Of a stretch of 17,998 bases of DNA, positions 15,122-17,998 are shown in pieces. Each line of letters starts with the position of its first letter. Position 1 is the first letter of the stretch. A model generated the notes under the pieces. The model did no database searches and was not told the origin of the DNA. It saw only the letters and a list, made by a program, of their open reading frames with translations. Both the position numbers and the translations under genes were made by a program. Source of the DNA: Mycoplasma sp. CAG:956 (lineage in GTDB: Bacteria; Bacillota_I; Bacilli_A; RF39; UBA660); assembly GCA_000433475.1 (NCBI GenBank), contig HF993090.1:1-17998 (forward strand). Reading direction: 5' to 3'.

Positions 15122-16169
15122 ACTTACGATGAAATTTATCATTAAACTTATCAATTGGACTTAAATTGTCTTTAGTACGGCTTAGAATAAGAGGCATCTC
15201 TTTAATAGCTTTTTTAGCAATACTAGGAGTGTGTTCGTTATTAATAATAGTATCTTCTGTTTTACGATTATTGTTGATATCATAATGAACATCACTGATG
15301 GCTGCCATATTTAAACTTGGAAGCAATTGTTTAATATTAACATGAGTTATTACACCCTTATTAAAATTAAAGGTTATTTCTAAGGCAGAAGGTGTAGGGC
15401 AAAGAATATCAGAAATAGTTGGAATATAAATACTAAGAATACCATTGTTAACAGTGGTTTTATAATTATGATAATGACCATTTAAGATAATACTAGCACT
15501 GTTACTTAATAGACAACCAGTTTGGGTTGGATGATGTAAAACAATTCTATCATTTTTAAGACAGATTGTTTGTGAAGTATAATTTTTCATAACAATATCT
15601 TGACGGTAATTAGCAAGAATATTTCTTAAATCAATACCTCTATTATTTAAGGCTGAAATATCATGATCACCACCAACAGCATAAGTAATTATACTTTTAT
15701 CAAATGGATAATTTTTTAGAAAATATTCAATTTGTTCATAGGGCTCACTAATGGTTTTTTCACCCTTAGAAAAAGTACCATCAATAATATCACCACCACA
15801 TAAAATAGTATGAATAGAATTTTTAGCACAGTAGTCAAATACTTTATCTAAAAGTTCAGGATGCTCATCAATATTACCATAATGTATATCAGAAATAGCA
15901 ACAACCTTAAGAGAATAAGAACCAGGAGTAGTAAATAACACAATGTCTTTTTCTGTATTAAGTTCATTCATTTCTCCTGAACTAAAAACTTGCTTATAAA
16001 GAATATCCCCTGTTTCATAGTAAGCTTTTTTAAAAGTTATGCCTTTATTTTGAAGGACAGTTAAATAATTATATAATTGTTTATTAGAAATATTTAAAGT
16101 TTCACAAATTTCATTACATGTTTTTCTTTGTTTAATTAAATTTAAAAGTAATTCTGTTTTCTTATTCAT
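15120..16169 (-). CDS. Metallophosphoesterase with N-terminal winged-helix domain
   Basis: 349 residues. Residues about 1-55 form an HTH/winged-helix fold of the ArsR/DeoR-like kind: a recognition-type helix in ISNKQLYNYLTVLQNKGI. From about 88 on is a calcineurin-like phosphoesterase: SDIHYG (93-98, Asp94 and His96), GGDIIDG (125-131), GGDHD (166-170), HHP (212-214) and NGHYH (230-234). This is the normal order of metal ligands. One key place differs: the usual G-N-H-E/D loop reads G-G-D-H-D, with Asp168 where Asn is expected. The C-terminal 70 residues are basic and unassigned. The combination of a DNA-binding-like head and a phosphoesterase suggests a nucleotide- or nucleic-acid-linked role, but that is inference. 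ATG is preceded by AGAGGGA on the minus strand. Confidence 0.85.
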   Translation of the reverse strand: MNKKTELLLNLIKQRKTCNEICETLNISNKQLYNYLTVLQNKGITFKKAYYETGDILYKQVFSSGEMNELNTEKDIVLFTTPGSYSLKVVAISDIHYGNIDEHPELLDKVFDYCAKNSIHTILCGGDIIDGTFSKGEKTISEPYEQIEYFLKNYPFDKSIITYAVGGDHDISALNNRGIDLRNILANYRQDIVMKNYTSQTICLKNDRIVLHHPTQTGCLLSNSASIILNGHYHNYKTTVNNGILSIYIPTISDILCPTPSALEITFNFNKGVITHVNIKQLLPSLNMAAISDVHYDINNNRKTEDTIINNEHTPSIAKKAIKEMPLILSRTKDNLSPIDKFNDKFHRK

Positions 16170-16196
16170 TATAATCCCTCTTTTATAAGTCTTTAT

Positions 16197-16225
16197 ATAG
16201 TATCATACTAGTATTTTAAATGCAA
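16197..16225 (-). promoter_or_regulatory. Promoter of the phosphoesterase gene
   Basis: On the minus strand: -35 TTGCAT (16220-16225), a 17-base spacer with TGa just before the -10 box, and -10 TACTAT (16197-16202). It is an extended -10 type and lies 27 bases before the start. Confidence 0.45.
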
Positions 16226-16259
16226 TTCATTTTTTTGAAAGTTTAAAATATCATATATT

Positions 16260-16266
16260 AGGTGAT
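16260..16266 (+). promoter_or_regulatory. Ribosome binding site deciding the GT2 TTG start
   Basis: AGGTGAT sits 5 bases before TTG 16272. No ATG in frame occurs upstream, and the first residues M-K-I-C-V-Y-A-I-C-K-N-E are the canonical start of this family, so TTG is the real start. Confidence 0.7.
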
Positions 16267-16271
16267 AATAT

Positions 16272-17348
16272 TTGAAAATATGTGTATATGCTATTTGTAA
16301 GAATGAAGAAAAGTTTATAAAAAGATGGTATGATTCGGTAAAGAGGGCGGATGGAATATATGTTTTAGATACAGGTTCTACTGATAACTCTGTTAAGTTA
16401 TTAAAGTCTTTAGGAGTTACGGTTAAACAGAAAATAATAAAACCCTGGCGTTTTGATGTAGCCCGCAATAAATCTTTAGAAATGATACCTGATGATTATG
16501 ATGTCTGTGTTTGTCTAGATTTAGATGAAGTTTTAGTAAGCGGTTGGTATGAGGTTGTACAAGCCCTTTGGAAGGATGGCTTAACGAGAATTAGATATGT
16601 TTATAACTGGTCATTAGATAAGAATAATAATCCCATAATAAGTTTTTATGGCGAAAAAATTCATGCGAGAAAAGGTTTTACTTGGGTTAATCCAGTTCAT
16701 GAAATATTAAAATATAAGGGGGAAGAAAAATATTTATATACTGAAAAAATAATAGTTAATCATTATCCTGATAGTACGAAAAGCCGAAGTTCTTATTTAC
16801 CCTTATTAGAACTAGCGATAAAAGAAAATCCTGAAAATGACCGTAATATGCATTACTTAGGAAGAGAATATATGTATTATGGAAAGAATGAAGAAGCCAT
16901 TACTACTTTAGAAAAACATTTAAATTTAAAAAGTGCTACTTGGAAGGATGAAAGATGTGCCTCAATGCGTTTTATTGCTAGGTGTTATATGAAACAAAAT
17001 CGTTCTAAAGAGGCTTTAATGTGGGCAAATATGGCTATAAAAGAAAGTCCTTATCTTAGAGATCCATATATGGAAAAGGCCTTAATTACTTATGAATTAA
17101 AAGATTATAAAGAAACCGAAAAACTATGTTTAGAGGCTTTAAAAATAAAGAAACATCCCAAAACTTATATTAATGAGGTTTTCACTACGGATTTAAATAT
17201 ATATGATATCTTAGCTGTGGTTTGTTTTAATAATGGTAAATATCGAAGTTCTTTAAAATATATAAATAAAGCTTTAGAATTAGATAAAGATAATGAAAGA
17301 TTAATTAATAATAAGAAACTAATAGAAAAGTATATAAACCAAAGTTAG
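16272..17348 (+). CDS. Family 2 glycosyltransferase with C-terminal TPR repeats
   Basis: 358 residues, cytoplasmic, no membrane helix. The GT-A fold is clear: ICKNEE (8-13), VLDTGSTDNS (31-40) and the acidic D83-L-D85-E86 motif that binds the metal and nucleotide sugar. Next come WVNPVHEI (138-145, His143) and NHYPDS (163-168), as in TPR-containing glycosyltransferases of Bacillota. The C-terminal half has TPR-like helices at about 190-220, 230-256, 262-290 and 310-345 (for example A-x-x-x-L-E at 209-214). It would bind a protein partner or its sugar acceptor. It is probably made from a divergent promoter with the phosphoesterase; the -10 (TAAAAT 16244-16249 or TATATT 16254-16259) is uncertain. 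Sugar and acceptor cannot be inferred. Confidence 0.9.
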   Translation: MKICVYAICKNEEKFIKRWYDSVKRADGIYVLDTGSTDNSVKLLKSLGVTVKQKIIKPWRFDVARNKSLEMIPDDYDVCVCLDLDEVLVSGWYEVVQALWKDGLTRIRYVYNWSLDKNNNPIISFYGEKIHARKGFTWVNPVHEILKYKGEEKYLYTEKIIVNHYPDSTKSRSSYLPLLELAIKENPENDRNMHYLGREYMYYGKNEEAITTLEKHLNLKSATWKDERCASMRFIARCYMKQNRSKEALMWANMAIKESPYLRDPYMEKALITYELKDYKETEKLCLEALKIKKHPKTYINEVFTTDLNIYDILAVVCFNNGKYRSSLKYINKALELDKDNERLINNKKLIEKYINQS

Positions 17349-17350
17349 TG

Positions 17351-17359
17351 TGCTATAAT
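17351..17359 (+). promoter_or_regulatory. Extended -10 promoter of the YcxB-like gene
   Basis: TGcTATAAT lies 21 bases before the ATG and starts 2 bases after the preceding stop codon, so the gene can be transcribed separately. No clear -35 box. Confidence 0.55.
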
Positions 17360-17380
17360 ATTTTTGAAAGTGAGTAGTTT

Positions 17381-17845
17381 ATGAAATTAGAATATACAAT
17401 AACACCTAAATTATATAGAGAATATGCTTATAAAGTAAGATATAAGAATCTTCTTATATTAGGCAGTGTTATATTTTTGATAGAGTATTTTTTAGGAATA
17501 TATATTATGGACTTTTTAACAATATTAGTAAGTATAATAGGTTTCTTAATTATTTTTAGTCTTCCTCTTATTGAGACAAAACTTCATTTTTTAATTAATA
17601 AAACTTATTTAGAAAATTATACTAAGTCCCGATTGTATTTTAAAGATAATATTATTATAGAAGATGGTAATAATCATTTAGAATATAGTTATAGTCTTAT
17701 TAAAAGTATTAAAGAAACACCTAATTTATTAGTCTTAATATTACCTTATAATCAGGCTTTATTAATATCTAAAGTAGGGATGAATATAAAAGAAGTAAAT
17801 AGTCTTATTAATTTTCTTAATATAAAAATGAATATTAAATTATAG
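17381..17845 (+). CDS. YcxB-like membrane protein
   Basis: 154 residues. After a 22-residue N-terminal strand (MKLEYTITPKLYREYAYK) there are two adjacent membrane helices (about 24-43 and 45-63). The C-terminal soluble domain has a beta-rich run ending in YSLIKSIKETPNLLVLILPYNQALLISK. This is the layout of the YcxB/PF14317-type small membrane proteins, in which the YcxB-like domain is cytoplasmic; the function is unknown. The start ATG follows GAGTAG. It stands between a glycosyltransferase and PduL, with its own promoter. Confidence 0.7.
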   Translation: MKLEYTITPKLYREYAYKVRYKNLLILGSVIFLIEYFLGIYIMDFLTILVSIIGFLIIFSLPLIETKLHFLINKTYLENYTKSRLYFKDNIIIEDGNNHLEYSYSLIKSIKETPNLLVLILPYNQALLISKVGMNIKEVNSLINFLNIKMNIKL

Positions 17846-17867
17846 TGTCAACTAATTTGTTTACTTA

Positions 17868-17896
17868 TTGTTATTCTTGCTTAGATGCGATATAAT
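17868..17896 (+). promoter_or_regulatory. Promoter of the pduL-like gene
   Basis: -35 TTGTTA (17868-17873), a 17-base spacer and a perfect -10 TATAAT (17891-17896) lie 24 bases before the ATG. Confidence 0.65.
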
Positions 17897-17920
17897 TTTA
17901 GTATTAAGAAAGTAGGTATT

Positions 17921-17998
17921 ATGAAGATAAGTGTAGGAGTGTCTAATAGACATTGTCATTTAACAAAAGAAGTATATGAAAAGTTATTTGGAAAGAGT
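17921..17998 (+). CDS. pduL: PduL-type phosphate acyltransferase (partial, cut by window edge)
   Basis: The first 26 residues, M-K-I-S-V-G-V-S-N-R-H-C-H-L-T to L-F-G, match the start of PduL phosphotransacylases. They include the S-N-R-H-x-H metal-binding motif (His11, His13) and the L-F-G end of the first helix. PduL moves an acyl group between CoA and phosphate, forming acetyl- or propionyl-phosphate for acetate kinase. There is no long N-terminal encapsulation extension, so it is probably a free cytoplasmic enzyme for acetate formation. AAGTAGG precedes the ATG. The remainder is beyond the window. Confidence 0.85.
   Translation, partial: MKISVGVSNRHCHLTKEVYEKLFGKS

Noticed and set aside
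16208..16468. Minus-strand 86-codon frame across the phosphoesterase/GT2 divergent region
   Set aside because: It overlaps the start of the GT2 gene, lacks a ribosome site and has no recognisable protein character.
1..17998. Alternative genetic code (TGA = Trp), as in Mycoplasma-like organisms
   Set aside because: Trp in conserved motifs (for example W312 of the MBOAT WHGAAW and W186 of SDTHW) is always TGG, and TGA ends the MBOAT and Cys-rich genes at natural family ends.

Overview
The window is very AT-rich and densely coded. It uses strong Gly-Gly-type Shine-Dalgarno sites (GGAGG, AGGAGGTAA), short intergenic gaps and classic hairpin-plus-T-tract terminators. Trp in conserved motifs is always TGG and TGA is used as a stop, so the code is the standard bacterial one. 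These traits, with the protein families present (DUF4358/MBOAT/DHHW set, collagen-like Gly-X-Y protein, YcxB-like protein, prepilin-type giant protein), suggest a low-GC Bacillota, probably an uncultured gut lineage of the Erysipelotrichales/RF39 type. That placement is inference.

Layout. (1) A tRNA-Gln(CUG) gene on the minus strand (61-136) has its own promoter and is divergent from a GT39-like membrane glycosyltransferase gene (237-1652) that has a promoter and a terminator. (2) A 1158-residue cytoplasmic protein of unknown function follows (1749-5225), with a conserved C-terminal core. (3) Three plus-strand genes follow (5304-9444): a giant type IV prepilin-like protein with Ig-like modules, an overlapping single-pass surface protein, and a seven-helix membrane protein resembling Pyr4/PaxB-type terpene cyclases. 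A terminator overlaps the last stop codon. (4) A second run (9498-11922) encodes a Cys-rich protein, a coiled-coil protein and a membrane-anchored DUF4358-like protein, again closed by a terminator at the stop codon. (5) An AlgI-like MBOAT acyltransferase and a DHHW/AlgJ-like partner (11967-14440) form a polysaccharide O-acetylation pair. (6) A collagen-like protein (14494-15093) and a convergent metallophosphoesterase with an N-terminal winged helix (15120-16169, minus) share a bidirectional terminator. (7) On the right are a GT2-TPR glycosyltransferase with a TTG start, a YcxB-like membrane protein, and the first 26 codons of a PduL phosphotransacylase running off the edge.

Much of the window concerns the cell surface: two glycosyltransferases, an O-acetylation module, a pilin-like adhesin candidate and a collagen-like protein. 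The least expected gene is the Pyr4-like membrane cyclase sitting in a pilin-type transcription unit, with no isoprenoid genes nearby. Bases 1-60 hold nothing I can identify. No stretch longer than about 110 bases between genes is unaccounted for. No insertion sequence, CRISPR array, attachment site or origin was seen.
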